DNA from: Pseudomonas hygromyciniae
GTDB taxonomy: Bacteria > Pseudomonadota > Gammaproteobacteria > Pseudomonadales > Pseudomonadaceae
DNA: 64,000 bases
Direction: 5' to 3'
Assembly: GCF_016925675.1 (NCBI RefSeq)
Contig: NZ_CP070506.1
Span: forward strand, 5,020,501 to 5,084,500
Positions 1 through 7,433 of the stretch are shown here, piece by piece; the stretch's first letter is position 1; every line of letters starts with the position of its first letter. Both the position numbers and the translations under genes were made by a program. A model generated the notes under the pieces. That model saw nothing but the letters and a program-made list of their open reading frames with translations, was not told the DNA's origin and made no database searches.

Positions 1-2
1 CG

Positions 3-461
3 TCGATTGCCCTGTTCGGCCTGCTGCTGCCGTTCTACTCCAAGTTCGGCCAGGGCCTGGGACCGATGCCGGCGATCACCGCGGTGTTCCTCTACTCCCT
101 GCTGCCGATCATGCGTAACACCTACCTGGCGCTGACCGGCGTCGAGCCGGGCATTCGTGAAGCCGCCAAAGGCATCGGCATGACCTTCGGCCAGCGCCTG
201 CGCATGGTCGAGCTGCCCATCGCCGTGCCGGTGATCCTCGCCGGCGTGCGCACCGCCGTGGTGATGAATATCGGTGTGATGACCATTGCCGCCACCATCG
301 GCGCCGGTGGCCTGGGTGTACTTATTCTGGCTTCCATCAGCCGCAGCGACATGTCGATGCTGATCGTTGGCGCCGTGCTGGTCAGTCTCCTGGCCATCTT
401 CGCCGACCTGCTTCTGCAATGGCTGCAACGCTCGCTGACTCCAAAAGGATTGCTCAAATGA
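3..461 (+). CDS. Osmoprotectant-type ABC transporter permease, 3' part
   Basis: Inner-membrane permease of a binding-protein-dependent importer of the glycine betaine/carnitine/choline (OpuC/ProW) type. The reading frame is open from the first bases of the window, so the 5' end lies outside it. About 152 residues are visible. They contain the cytoplasmic coupling loop typical of these permeases (LTGVEPGIREAAKGIGM, then a conserved glycine-rich stretch IGAGGLGVLI) followed by a last hydrophobic helix. The stop overlaps the ATG of the ATPase gene in an ATGA arrangement, so the two are translationally coupled. The family is clear. The substrate is inferred only from similarity of both subunits to quaternary-amine importers. 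Confidence 0.85.
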   Translation, partial: SIALFGLLLPFYSKFGQGLGPMPAITAVFLYSLLPIMRNTYLALTGVEPGIREAAKGIGMTFGQRLRMVELPIAVPVILAGVRTAVVMNIGVMTIAATIGAGGLGVLILASISRSDMSMLIVGAVLVSLLAIFADLLLQWLQRSLTPKGLLK

Positions 462-1615
462 TCGAACTTCAAAACCTGTCCAAGACCTTCCAAAGCAACG
501 GCAAGACTGTCACCGCCGTCAACGACGTGAGCCTGACTGTCAATGAAGGCGAGATTTGCGTATTCCTCGGTCCCTCGGGCTGCGGCAAGAGCACCACGCT
601 GAAAATGATCAACCGCCTGATCAAGCCCTCCTCGGGCAAGATCCTGATCAACGGCGAAGACACCACCGATCTCGACGAAGTGACCCTGCGCCGTAACATT
701 GGCTATGTGATCCAGCAGATCGGCCTGTTCCCCAACATGACCATCGAGGAAAACATCGTGGTGGTGCCCAAGCTGCTGGGCTGGGACAAGCAAAAATGCC
801 ACGACCGCGCCCGCGAGTTGATGAGCATGATCAAGCTCGAACCCAAGCAGTACCTGCATCGCTACCCGCGTGAGTTGTCCGGTGGCCAACAACAACGGAT
901 CGGCGTGATCCGCGCCTTGGCGGCCGACGCACCGTTGCTGCTGATGGATGAGCCGTTCGGCGCGGTCGACCCGATCAACCGCGAGATGATCCAGAACGAG
1001 TTCTTCGAGATGCAACGCGCGCTGAACAAGACCGTGATCATGGTCAGCCACGACATCGACGAAGCGATCAAGCTGGGCGACAAGATCGCCATCTTCCGTG
1101 CCGGCAAGCTGTTGCAGATCGACCATCCGGACACCCTGCTGGCCCATCCTGCCGACGAATTCGTCAGCAACTTTGTCGGCCAGGACAGCACCCTCAAGCG
1201 CCTGCTGCTGGTCAAGGCCGAAGACGCGGCGGACAACGCCCCGTCGGTCAGCCCGGAAACCCCGGTGGCCGATGCCCTGGAATTGATGGACGAGCATGAC
1301 CGCCGCTATGTGGTGGTCACTTGCGCCGAGAACAAGGCGCTGGGGTATGTACGCCGTCGCGACCTGCATCGTCAGGCCGGGACCTGCGCCCAATACCTGC
1401 GCGAGTTCAACGCCACGGCGGCGTTTGACGAGCACTTGCGCATCCTGTTGTCGCGCATGTACGAGTTCAACCGCTCGTGGTTGCCGGTGATGGATGCAGA
1501 GCGGGTGTTCCTTGGGGAAGTGACCCAGGAGTCGATTGCCGAGTACCTGAGCTCTGGTAAGTCCCGTGGGGGCAAGACCAGTATCGTTTCGCCTGCCGAG
1601 ACTGCCTTGGCCTGA
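458..1615 (+). CDS. Osmoprotectant-type ABC transporter ATP-binding protein with CBS domains
   Basis: ATPase subunit (385 aa) powering the upstream permease. Walker A GPSGCGKST lies at residues 38-46, the signature LSGGQQQR at 140-147, Walker B LLLMDEP at 160-166 and the switch histidine in MVSHD near 198. The C-terminal third (about 255-375) reads as a CBS-domain pair, as in OpuA/OpuC/ProV-type ATPases, where it senses ionic strength or nucleotides. A longer in-frame start at 419 exists, but the ATG at 458 overlaps the permease stop and gives the expected MIELQNLSKTF beginning. A REPIN follows the stop, suggesting the operon ends here. Confidence 0.9.
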   Translation: MIELQNLSKTFQSNGKTVTAVNDVSLTVNEGEICVFLGPSGCGKSTTLKMINRLIKPSSGKILINGEDTTDLDEVTLRRNIGYVIQQIGLFPNMTIEENIVVVPKLLGWDKQKCHDRARELMSMIKLEPKQYLHRYPRELSGGQQQRIGVIRALAADAPLLLMDEPFGAVDPINREMIQNEFFEMQRALNKTVIMVSHDIDEAIKLGDKIAIFRAGKLLQIDHPDTLLAHPADEFVSNFVGQDSTLKRLLLVKAEDAADNAPSVSPETPVADALELMDEHDRRYVVVTCAENKALGYVRRRDLHRQAGTCAQYLREFNATAAFDEHLRILLSRMYEFNRSWLPVMDAERVFLGEVTQESIAEYLSSGKSRGGKTSIVSPAETALA

Positions 1616-1632
1616 CACCACTCGGTCAAAAT

Positions 1633-1721
1633 TGTGGGAGCGGGCTTGCTCGCGAAAGCGGCGTGTCAGTCACTCAATGGGGTGCTGACCCACCGCCTTC
1701 GCGAGCAAGCCCGCTCCCACA
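1633..1721. repeat. REPIN (inverted REP pair), GTGGGAGCGGGCTTGC type
   Basis: Two inverted copies of a REP element (TGTGGGAGCGGGCTTGCTCG and its complement) flank a 40-nt centre. The same arms recur at 9977-10064, and both centres carry a GTGTCAGTCA motif and CAATGG, so the whole unit and not only the arms is repeated. Such REPINs are normally mobilised by a RAYT (TnpA-REP) transposase. None is encoded in this window. Confidence 0.9.
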
Positions 1722-1945
1722 TTTAGTTCTGCTGGGTGTCAGGAAATAGCCTGACTCCTCCTCTTTGGGGAACATCAATCCGTCACACCGGTCGGTTACA
1801 TAAGTAGCTGCACTGCGCCTCGCGACGAACGCGTGCAAAAACGCGACATTTTTAGTTGATCTCAAGCCCCTCACGCCCTAAAGTTCGCGCCGAACGTCCA
1901 TGCTGGAAACGATCCATCCGGCTCAAGTACTGACGACGAGACAGC

Positions 1946-1978
1946 AAGGCCAAGGGAAGCTTATCCCATGGCCTTTTT
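1946..1978 (+). terminator. Intrinsic terminator or attenuator upstream of speC
   Basis: The hairpin AAGGCCA / TGGCCTT (7 bp, perfect) continues inward past one A-A mismatch as GGGA / TCCC and is followed at once by TTTTT on the plus strand. It lies 106 bp before the speC start and more than 320 bp after the previous gene, on the other side of a REPIN. Confidence 0.7.
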
Positions 1979-2083
1979 GCTTTCGGCGACATGCCTTGGG
2001 AAGTAGGCGAACCAAAGTGGGGATACGGAGGACGTTCATTTGCACCCATTGTTAATTTCAGTTTGCCCTTAGGAGTTCCCAGC

Positions 2084-3247
2084 ATGTCGATCAACGTCGA
2101 AGATTATTTCGCGCGCGCCACTTTTGACAAAATGAAGGCGTTCGCCGACAAACAAGAAACCCCGTTCGTGGTGATCGACACCGCGATGATCAGCCAGGCC
2201 TACGACGACCTGCGCGCCGGTTTCGAATTCGCCAAGGTGTACTACGCCGTCAAGGCCAACCCTGCCGTCGAGATCATCGACCTGTTGAAAGACAAGGGCT
2301 CGAGCTTCGACATCGCCTCGATCTACGAGCTGGACAAGGTCATGGACCGTGGCGTCAGCGCCGACCGTATCAGCTACGGCAACACCATCAAGAAATCCAA
2401 GGACATCCGCTACTTCTACGAGAAGGGCGTGCGCCTGTTCTCCACCGACTCCGAAGCCGACCTGCGCAACATCGCCAAGGCCGCGCCGGGCTCGAAAGTC
2501 TATGTGCGTATCCTCACCGAAGGCTCGACCACGGCGGACTGGCCTTTGTCGCGCAAATTCGGCTGCCAGACCGACATGGCCATGGACCTGCTGATCCTAG
2601 CCCGCGACCTGGGCCTGGTGCCCTACGGCATCTCGTTCCACGTCGGCTCGCAACAGCGTGATATCAGCGTGTGGGACGCGGCCATCGCCAAGGTCAAGGT
2701 GATCTTCGAGCGCTTGAAAGAAGAAGACGGTATCCACCTCAAGCTGATCAACATGGGTGGCGGCTTCCCGGCCAACTACATCACCCGTACCAACAGCCTG
2801 GAAACCTACGCAGAGGAAATCATCCGCTTCCTCAAGGAAGACTTCGGTGATGAATTGCCAGAAATCATCCTGGAGCCGGGCCGTTCGTTGATCGCCAACG
2901 CCGGGATCCTGGTCAGTGAAGTGGTGTTGGTTGCACGTAAATCGCGCACCGCCGTCGAGCGTTGGGTGTACACGGATGTGGGCAAGTTCTCGGGCCTGAT
3001 CGAAACCATGGACGAAGCCATCAAGTTTCCGATCTGGACCGAGAAAAAAGGCGAGATGGAAGAAGTGGTCATCGCCGGTCCTACCTGCGATAGCGCCGAT
3101 ATCATGTACGAAAACTACAAGTACGGCCTGCCGCTGAACCTGGCCATTGGTGATCGCCTGTACTGGTTGTCCACCGGTGCGTACACCACCAGCTACAGCG
3201 CAGTTGAATTCAACGGTTTCCCACCACTGAAATCCTTCTACGTCTAA
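2084..3247 (+). CDS. speC: Ornithine decarboxylase (fold III, PLP-dependent)
   Basis: Decarboxylates ornithine to putrescine in cytoplasmic polyamine synthesis; some relatives also use lysine. The 387-aa protein has the length of Pseudomonas SpeC, about half that of the enterobacterial fold-I enzyme. It carries the PLP lysine in YYAVKANP (K57), the HVGSQ motif, the glycine-rich phosphate loop NMGGGFP, EPGR, and the active-site GPTCDSAD cysteine (C335). The start follows AGGAG by eight bases. An intrinsic terminator-like hairpin sits in the leader (1946-1978), and a REPIN closes the unit. A homologous enzyme class (diaminopimelate decarboxylase) is excluded by length and by the GPTCDS context. 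Confidence 0.92.
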   Translation: MSINVEDYFARATFDKMKAFADKQETPFVVIDTAMISQAYDDLRAGFEFAKVYYAVKANPAVEIIDLLKDKGSSFDIASIYELDKVMDRGVSADRISYGNTIKKSKDIRYFYEKGVRLFSTDSEADLRNIAKAAPGSKVYVRILTEGSTTADWPLSRKFGCQTDMAMDLLILARDLGLVPYGISFHVGSQQRDISVWDAAIAKVKVIFERLKEEDGIHLKLINMGGGFPANYITRTNSLETYAEEIIRFLKEDFGDELPEIILEPGRSLIANAGILVSEVVLVARKSRTAVERWVYTDVGKFSGLIETMDEAIKFPIWTEKKGEMEEVVIAGPTCDSADIMYENYKYGLPLNLAIGDRLYWLSTGAYTTSYSAVEFNGFPPLKSFYV

Positions 3248-3257
3248 ACACCTACCC

Positions 3258-3359
3258 CTGTAGGAGCGAGCTCGCTCGCGAAGAACCTGAGAACGACGCG
3301 TTCACTCTGAATGAACGCGTTATCGTTGGCGACTTTCGCGAGCAAGCTCGCTCCTACAG
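3258..3359. repeat. REPIN, GTAGGAGCGAGC type
   Basis: An inverted REP pair with arms TGTAGGAGCGAGCTCGCTCG and CGCGAGCAAGCTCGCTCCTA. The centre contains a further palindrome (ACGCGTTCA / TGAACGCGT) and the string ACGCGTTATCGTTG, which recurs in the REPIN at 63894-63993 and, inverted, at 24665-24764. The right arm overlaps the last bases of the Sel1-repeat gene. Confidence 0.9.
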
Positions 3360-4109
3360 GGCTTCTAGCTGCGCCTCGCGTTGTTGATAGGCTTGGGCCA
3401 TGGCGCGAATCTGCGGATCATGCGCCGCAGCCAGCGCTTGATGCGCCACCTGCAAGAACTTCAGATTCCCACCCTCCAGTGCCTTGTGCAGCCACGCCAA
3501 CGCCGCCTCGACCTGGCCTTGATCTGCCAACACCGCCGCATAACTGAACTGCCCGCGAAAATCCCCACCTTCAGCCGAGCGGCGATACCAATCACGCGCT
3601 GCGGTCACGTCTTGGGCGCAGAATTGCCCTTCTTCCAAGTAACGCCCCAACAGGTTCATCGACTTGGCATGCCCCAGTTCGGCAGCCTGGCGATAACAGG
3701 CCAGTGCCTGTTGCTGGTCTTGCGTCACGCCGCGCCCGGTAGCCAGCAGGTTGGCGTAGTTGTACAACCCCCAATCCAACCCGGCTTGTGCGGCCAGGCG
3801 ATATTCCCCGGCAGCCGCCCGCTCATCGGCGACGCAACCCCAGCCATGTTCAAGGCAACGCCCCAGCATATTGCGCGCCATCAGGTGGCCGCCCTGTGCG
3901 GCGATCTGGAACCAGCGCAGGGCCAGTGCTTCGTCGCGTTCGATACCGCGCCCGTCCAAGAGGATTTGCCCCAGTAGCGCCTGGGCATCGAGCACGCCCT
4001 CCTTCGCCGCCATCAGGATCGCCTGGGCCGCACGGGCCGGTGATTCGTCGAGCATCGCGTGCAGTTGTTCGCCGTCGAGGACTTCTGTGCGGCGCAAGTG
4101 AAAAGCCAT
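3354..4109 (-). CDS. Sel1-repeat (TPR-like) protein of the piu locus
   Basis: A 251-aa soluble protein built almost entirely of Sel1-like helical repeats of about 36 residues, visible as recurring patterns such as A..LLGQILLDGRGIERDEALALRWFQIAAQGG and A...LLGRYLEEG. Sel1 repeats mediate protein-protein contacts; no catalytic motif is seen. It follows piuC by two bases and is presumably cotranscribed with it, the same pairing as next to piuC in P. aeruginosa. The stop codon TAG is provided by the REP arm (CTGTAGGAG) of the adjacent REPIN, so the last codons may have been reset by REPIN insertion. Confidence 0.8.
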   Translation of the reverse strand: MAFHLRRTEVLDGEQLHAMLDESPARAAQAILMAAKEGVLDAQALLGQILLDGRGIERDEALALRWFQIAAQGGHLMARNMLGRCLEHGWGCVADERAAAGEYRLAAQAGLDWGLYNYANLLATGRGVTQDQQQALACYRQAAELGHAKSMNLLGRYLEEGQFCAQDVTAARDWYRRSAEGGDFRGQFSYAAVLADQGQVEAALAWLHKALEGGNLKFLQVAHQALAAAHDPQIRAMAQAYQQREAQLEAL

Positions 4110-4111
4110 GC

Positions 4112-4792
4112 TCAGACCTCGACCCAGCGACGCAACAGGTTGTGATAGGTGCCGGTGAGCTGGATCAAGGCCGGATGGTCCGGCACATCGCGGGTCAGCT
4201 GTTGGATCGCGCCGTCCATTTCGAACAGCAACGTGCGCTGGCTGTCTTCACGCACCAGGCTTTGGGTCCAGAAAAACGAGGCATACCGTGCGCCACGGGT
4301 CACGGCGTTGACTTTGTGCAGGCTGGAGCCGGGGTACAGCACCATATCACCGGCCGGTAGCTTGACCCGCTGCAGGCCGAAGGTGTCCTGGATCTCCAGT
4401 TCGCCGCCGTCGTACTCATCCGGGTCGCTGAAAAACAGCGTGGAGGACAGGTCGGTACGCACCCGCTCCGGGCTGCCCTTGGGCTGGCGCACGGCGTTAT
4501 CGATATGGAAGTCGAAGCTGCCACCGGCGGTATAGCAATTGAGCAATGGTGGGAAGACTTTATGCGGCAAGGCCGCCGACATGAATTGCGGGTTTTGCCA
4601 TAGGCGATCGAGCATGGCTGCGCCGATTTCCTTGGCCAGTGGATGGCCCTCCGGCAATTGCAGGTTGTGCTTGGCCTTGGCCGACTGGTGCCCGGCGGTG
4701 ATTTTGCCATCAGCCCAGTCCGCCTGCTCCAGGGCTTCGCGGATGCGCAGCACCTCTTCGCGGGAGAACAGGCCGGGAATATGCAGCAGCAT
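4112..4792 (-). CDS. piuC: Fe(II)/2-oxoglutarate-dependent dioxygenase PiuC
   Basis: PKHD-type hydroxylase of the PiuC/YbiX family, 226 aa, the usual family length. The iron ligands are visible as HID (H96, D98) and H159, and the 2-oxoglutarate arginine is in [10 protein letters not shown]. The gene is linked to siderophore receptors in many Gram-negatives; its substrate is not established. It is divergent from piuA, and a Fur-box-like sequence 30 bp upstream of its start (4822-4840) points to repression by iron. Confidence 0.9.
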   Translation of the reverse strand: MLLHIPGLFSREEVLRIREALEQADWADGKITAGHQSAKAKHNLQLPEGHPLAKEIGAAMLDRLWQNPQFMSAALPHKVFPPLLNCYTAGGSFDFHIDNAVRQPKGSPERVRTDLSSTLFFSDPDEYDGGELEIQDTFGLQRVKLPAGDMVLYPGSSLHKVNAVTRGARYASFFWTQSLVREDSQRTLLFEMDGAIQQLTRDVPDHPALIQLTGTYHNLLRRWVEV

Positions 4793-4821
4793 GAGGCGTT
4801 ACCTGAGAGCAGAGGGGCGCC

Positions 4822-4840
4822 AATGGTATTGATTACTATT
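4822..4840 (-). promoter_or_regulatory. Candidate Fur box of piuC
   Basis: AATGGTATTGATTACTATT matches 14 of 18 defined positions of the 19-bp Fur consensus AATGATAATNATTATCATT. It lies 30 bp before the piuC start. Confidence 0.6.
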
Positions 4841-4928
4841 GACGCTGTAAAACACTGATCCGACGGGCAGACGTATGAGCCGGAAAAAACCGTAATCCCA
4901 GAAGTGTAAATTTTGTAAATTGCGCGCA

Positions 4929-4947
4929 AATAGTAATACCTCTCAAT
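4929..4947 (+). promoter_or_regulatory. Candidate Fur box of piuA
   Basis: AATAGTAATACCTCTCAAT matches 12 of 18 positions of the Fur consensus; the left half is good and the right half weak. It lies about 60 bp upstream of the piuA start, inside an AT-rich promoter region. Confidence 0.45.
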
Positions 4948-5008
4948 TGCTATGCATAATTGTTTACAATATATTTCGCGCCCTAACATCCTTGGGGTAG
5001 GGAATTTC

Positions 5009-7297
5009 ATGTCGCGCCACATTACAAAAACACCAAACAGTTCACCGCGCTTGCTGGCCTCGGCCATTGGCGTGGCCATCAGCGCCAGCTCCGTAGCCCA
5101 TATGGCGCAAGCGGGCGAAGAGACCGAACAAAAAGGCGAGCGCAACAGCATTTCCCTCGGAGCCACCAGCATCACCGGCCAGGAACAGGACGCGACCTCC
5201 TACCAGACCGAAAAAGCGTCTTCGCAGAAATACACCGCGCCGCTGGTCGACACCCCGCGTTCCGTCACCGTGGTACCGGCGCAGGTACTCAAGGACACCG
5301 CCGCCACCTCCCTGCAAGATGCTTTGCGCACCGTGCCAGGTATTACCTTTGGCGCCGGCGAAGGCGGCAACCCCCAAGGCGACCGCCCGTTTATCCGTGG
5401 CTTCGATGCCCAGGGCGATACCTACCTGGACGGCGTGCGTGATACCGGCGGCCAGAGCCGGGAAATTTTCGATATCGAGTCCATCGAAGTCAGCAAGGGC
5501 CCCAACTCCTCGTTCGGCGGACGCGGCTCGGCCGGTGGCAGCCTCAACCTGGTGAGCAAGACCCCACAAGCGCGGGACTTCCTCAACGGCGGCTTTACCT
5601 ACGGTTCCGACCAGACTCGTCGCTATGCACTCGACGTCAACCGCCAGTTCCTCGACAACGCCGCGTTCCGCCTGAACCTGATGAGCCACGAACAGAACGT
5701 GGCCGGCCGCGACGCCGTCAATTACGATCGCTGGGGCGTGGCACCGTCGCTGACCTTTGGCCTGGGCACGCCGACCCGCGTCAACCTCAGCTACTACCAT
5801 ATGGAAAGCAACGACCTGCCGGATTCGGGCATTCCCTACGGCTACAGCAACAGCTCCGCGACGGCTGTGCATGTGCATGACAAACCCACCGACGGCGGCG
5901 ACAGCAGCAACTTCTACGGCCTCAAGGATCGTGACTTTCGCAAGACCCGCGCCGATATCAGTACGTTCTCCATCGAGCACGACCTGAACGACAACATGAC
6001 CCTCAAGAACACCCTGCGCCACGGCAGCACCGGCCAGGATTACGTGCTCACCCAACCGGACGACAGCCAGCACAACGTCAACCAGTTCGGCACCGTCTGG
6101 CGCCGGGCCAACAGCCGCGTGTCCACGACCACGACCACCACTAACCAGACGGATCTGTTTGGCAGCTTCCAGGCCCTGGGCTTCAAGCACAGTTACTCCA
6201 CCGGCCTGGAATTTACCGGTGAAGAAACCCGCGTCAGCGGCTATACCGTCAGTCCAAACGCCAACCCGGTCTGCACAGTGGCCGGTGGCGGCAAGGGTGG
6301 TCAGTGCACGTCATTGAGCAACCCGAACCCGGACGATGCCTGGACCGGCAGCGTCGCCCGCAACTACATGGGCACCAACACCAAGGCCACCAGCCGCGCC
6401 GCCTACGTGTTCGACACTATCGAACTCGATCCGCAATGGCTGCTGAACGTCGGCCTGCGCTACGACACCTTCGATACCGAAGCCAACAGCAACGCAGCCA
6501 CCGGCCGCACCAAGCTCAAGGACGACAGCCAGTTCTTCAACTGGCAAGCCGGCCTGGTCTGGAAGCCGATGGAAAACGGCAGCATCTACACCTCCTATGC
6601 CACGTCGGCCTCGCCTGCTGGCGGCCTGGTGGGCGAAGGTGTGGATTCCAACGCGATCCCGACCGGCATCAACACCAGCGACATGAAGCCGGAAGAAACC
6701 GTCAACTACGAACTGGGCACCAAGTGGGACCTGTTCCACGATCGCCTGTCCCTGACCGCTGCGGTGTTCCGCACCGAGAAGAAAAACGCGCGCATTCTGG
6801 TGAACTCCAACACCTATGAAAACGCCGGTGAATCCCGGGTCGATGGCCTGGAGCTTTCCGCCAGCGGCAAGCTCACCGAGCAATGGCAGGTGTTCGCCGG
6901 CTACAGCTACCTGAAAAGCGAGCTGGTCGACCCAGGCAAAAACGGCAACCGCCAAGGCGTGGTGACCGCCGGGTCCAACAAAGGCAACGAAATGCCCAAC
7001 ACGCCGAAGAACTCGTTCAGCCTGTGGACAACTTATGACATCACCTCGAAGCTGACCGTCGGCGGCGGCGCGTTCTATGTGGACGACGTCTACGGCGACG
7101 CGGGCAACACCGTCTATGTGCCGTCCTACACCCGCTATGACGCCATGGCCAGTTACAAGCTGACCAAGAACGTCGACCTGCAATTGAACGTGCAGAACCT
7201 GACCGACAAGACCTACTACGACAAGGCCTACGGCGCGCACTTCGCCAACCAGGCAGCCGGTCGTACAGCGCTGTTGACCACCAGTTTCCACTTCTAA
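5009..7297 (+). CDS. piuA: TonB-dependent siderophore receptor PiuA
   Basis: Outer-membrane receptor of 762 aa importing ferric-siderophore complexes with energy from TonB-ExbBD. The N-terminus is a signal peptide with likely cleavage after AQA (residue 35). A plug domain follows (TAPLVDTPRSVTVVP, DALRTVPGITFGAGEGG, RGFDAQGDTYLDGVRD), then a 22-strand barrel ending in the outer-membrane signature TSFHF. The PiuA/CirA/Fiu type is favoured by flanking piuC and piuB. An upstream in-frame ATG at 4952 was rejected because it lies in the promoter region and would block the signal peptide. A rho-independent terminator follows. In P. aeruginosa PiuA takes up catecholate-conjugated antibiotics; the natural ligand here is unknown. 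Confidence 0.93.
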   Translation: MSRHITKTPNSSPRLLASAIGVAISASSVAHMAQAGEETEQKGERNSISLGATSITGQEQDATSYQTEKASSQKYTAPLVDTPRSVTVVPAQVLKDTAATSLQDALRTVPGITFGAGEGGNPQGDRPFIRGFDAQGDTYLDGVRDTGGQSREIFDIESIEVSKGPNSSFGGRGSAGGSLNLVSKTPQARDFLNGGFTYGSDQTRRYALDVNRQFLDNAAFRLNLMSHEQNVAGRDAVNYDRWGVAPSLTFGLGTPTRVNLSYYHMESNDLPDSGIPYGYSNSSATAVHVHDKPTDGGDSSNFYGLKDRDFRKTRADISTFSIEHDLNDNMTLKNTLRHGSTGQDYVLTQPDDSQHNVNQFGTVWRRANSRVSTTTTTTNQTDLFGSFQALGFKHSYSTGLEFTGEETRVSGYTVSPNANPVCTVAGGGKGGQCTSLSNPNPDDAWTGSVARNYMGTNTKATSRAAYVFDTIELDPQWLLNVGLRYDTFDTEANSNAATGRTKLKDDSQFFNWQAGLVWKPMENGSIYTSYATSASPAGGLVGEGVDSNAIPTGINTSDMKPEETVNYELGTKWDLFHDRLSLTAAVFRTEKKNARILVNSNTYENAGESRVDGLELSASGKLTEQWQVFAGYSYLKSELVDPGKNGNRQGVVTAGSNKGNEMPNTPKNSFSLWTTYDITSKLTVGGGAFYVDDVYGDAGNTVYVPSYTRYDAMASYKLTKNVDLQLNVQNLTDKTYYDKAYGAHFANQAAGRTALLTTSFHF

Positions 7298-7316
7298 GAC
7301 GCTGGCCGTTTGACGC

Positions 7317-7349
7317 AAAAGCCCCGCGCATCAGATGCCCGGGGCTTTC
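7317..7349 (+). terminator. Rho-independent terminator after piuA
   Basis: AAAGCCCCG and CGGGGCTTT form a 9-bp perfect stem around a 13-nt loop, followed by a pyrimidine-rich end. It separates piuA from piuB. Confidence 0.85.
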
Positions 7350-7433
7350 GTATGTAAAAAAGAATGTTTCTCGACAACTCACGGCATAATGCGCGCCGTA
7401 AAATTCCTATCCAGCTCAGCGAGGCCGTCCGAC

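Larger units (their letters stand above)
1616..2083. other. 468-bp intergenic region: REPIN plus speC leader
   Basis: No convincing protein-coding gene is seen. From left to right it holds the REPIN at 1633-1721, an AT-richer stretch around 1725-1865, a putative leader from about 1870, and a strong terminator-like hairpin at 1946-1978. The last 105 bases before speC contain the ribosome binding site AGGAG at 2071. The long leader with a terminator between promoter-side DNA and speC suggests either an independent short RNA ending at 1978 or transcription attenuation of speC. Confidence 0.55.

Noticed and set aside
2084..3247. Diaminopimelate decarboxylase (lysA) for the fold-III decarboxylase
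   Set aside because: The 387-aa length, GPTCDSAD cysteine motif and genomic neighbours fit Pseudomonas ornithine decarboxylase.
4952..5008. Upstream ATG for piuA
   Set aside because: It lies in the promoter/Fur-box region and would put 19 polar residues before the signal peptide.
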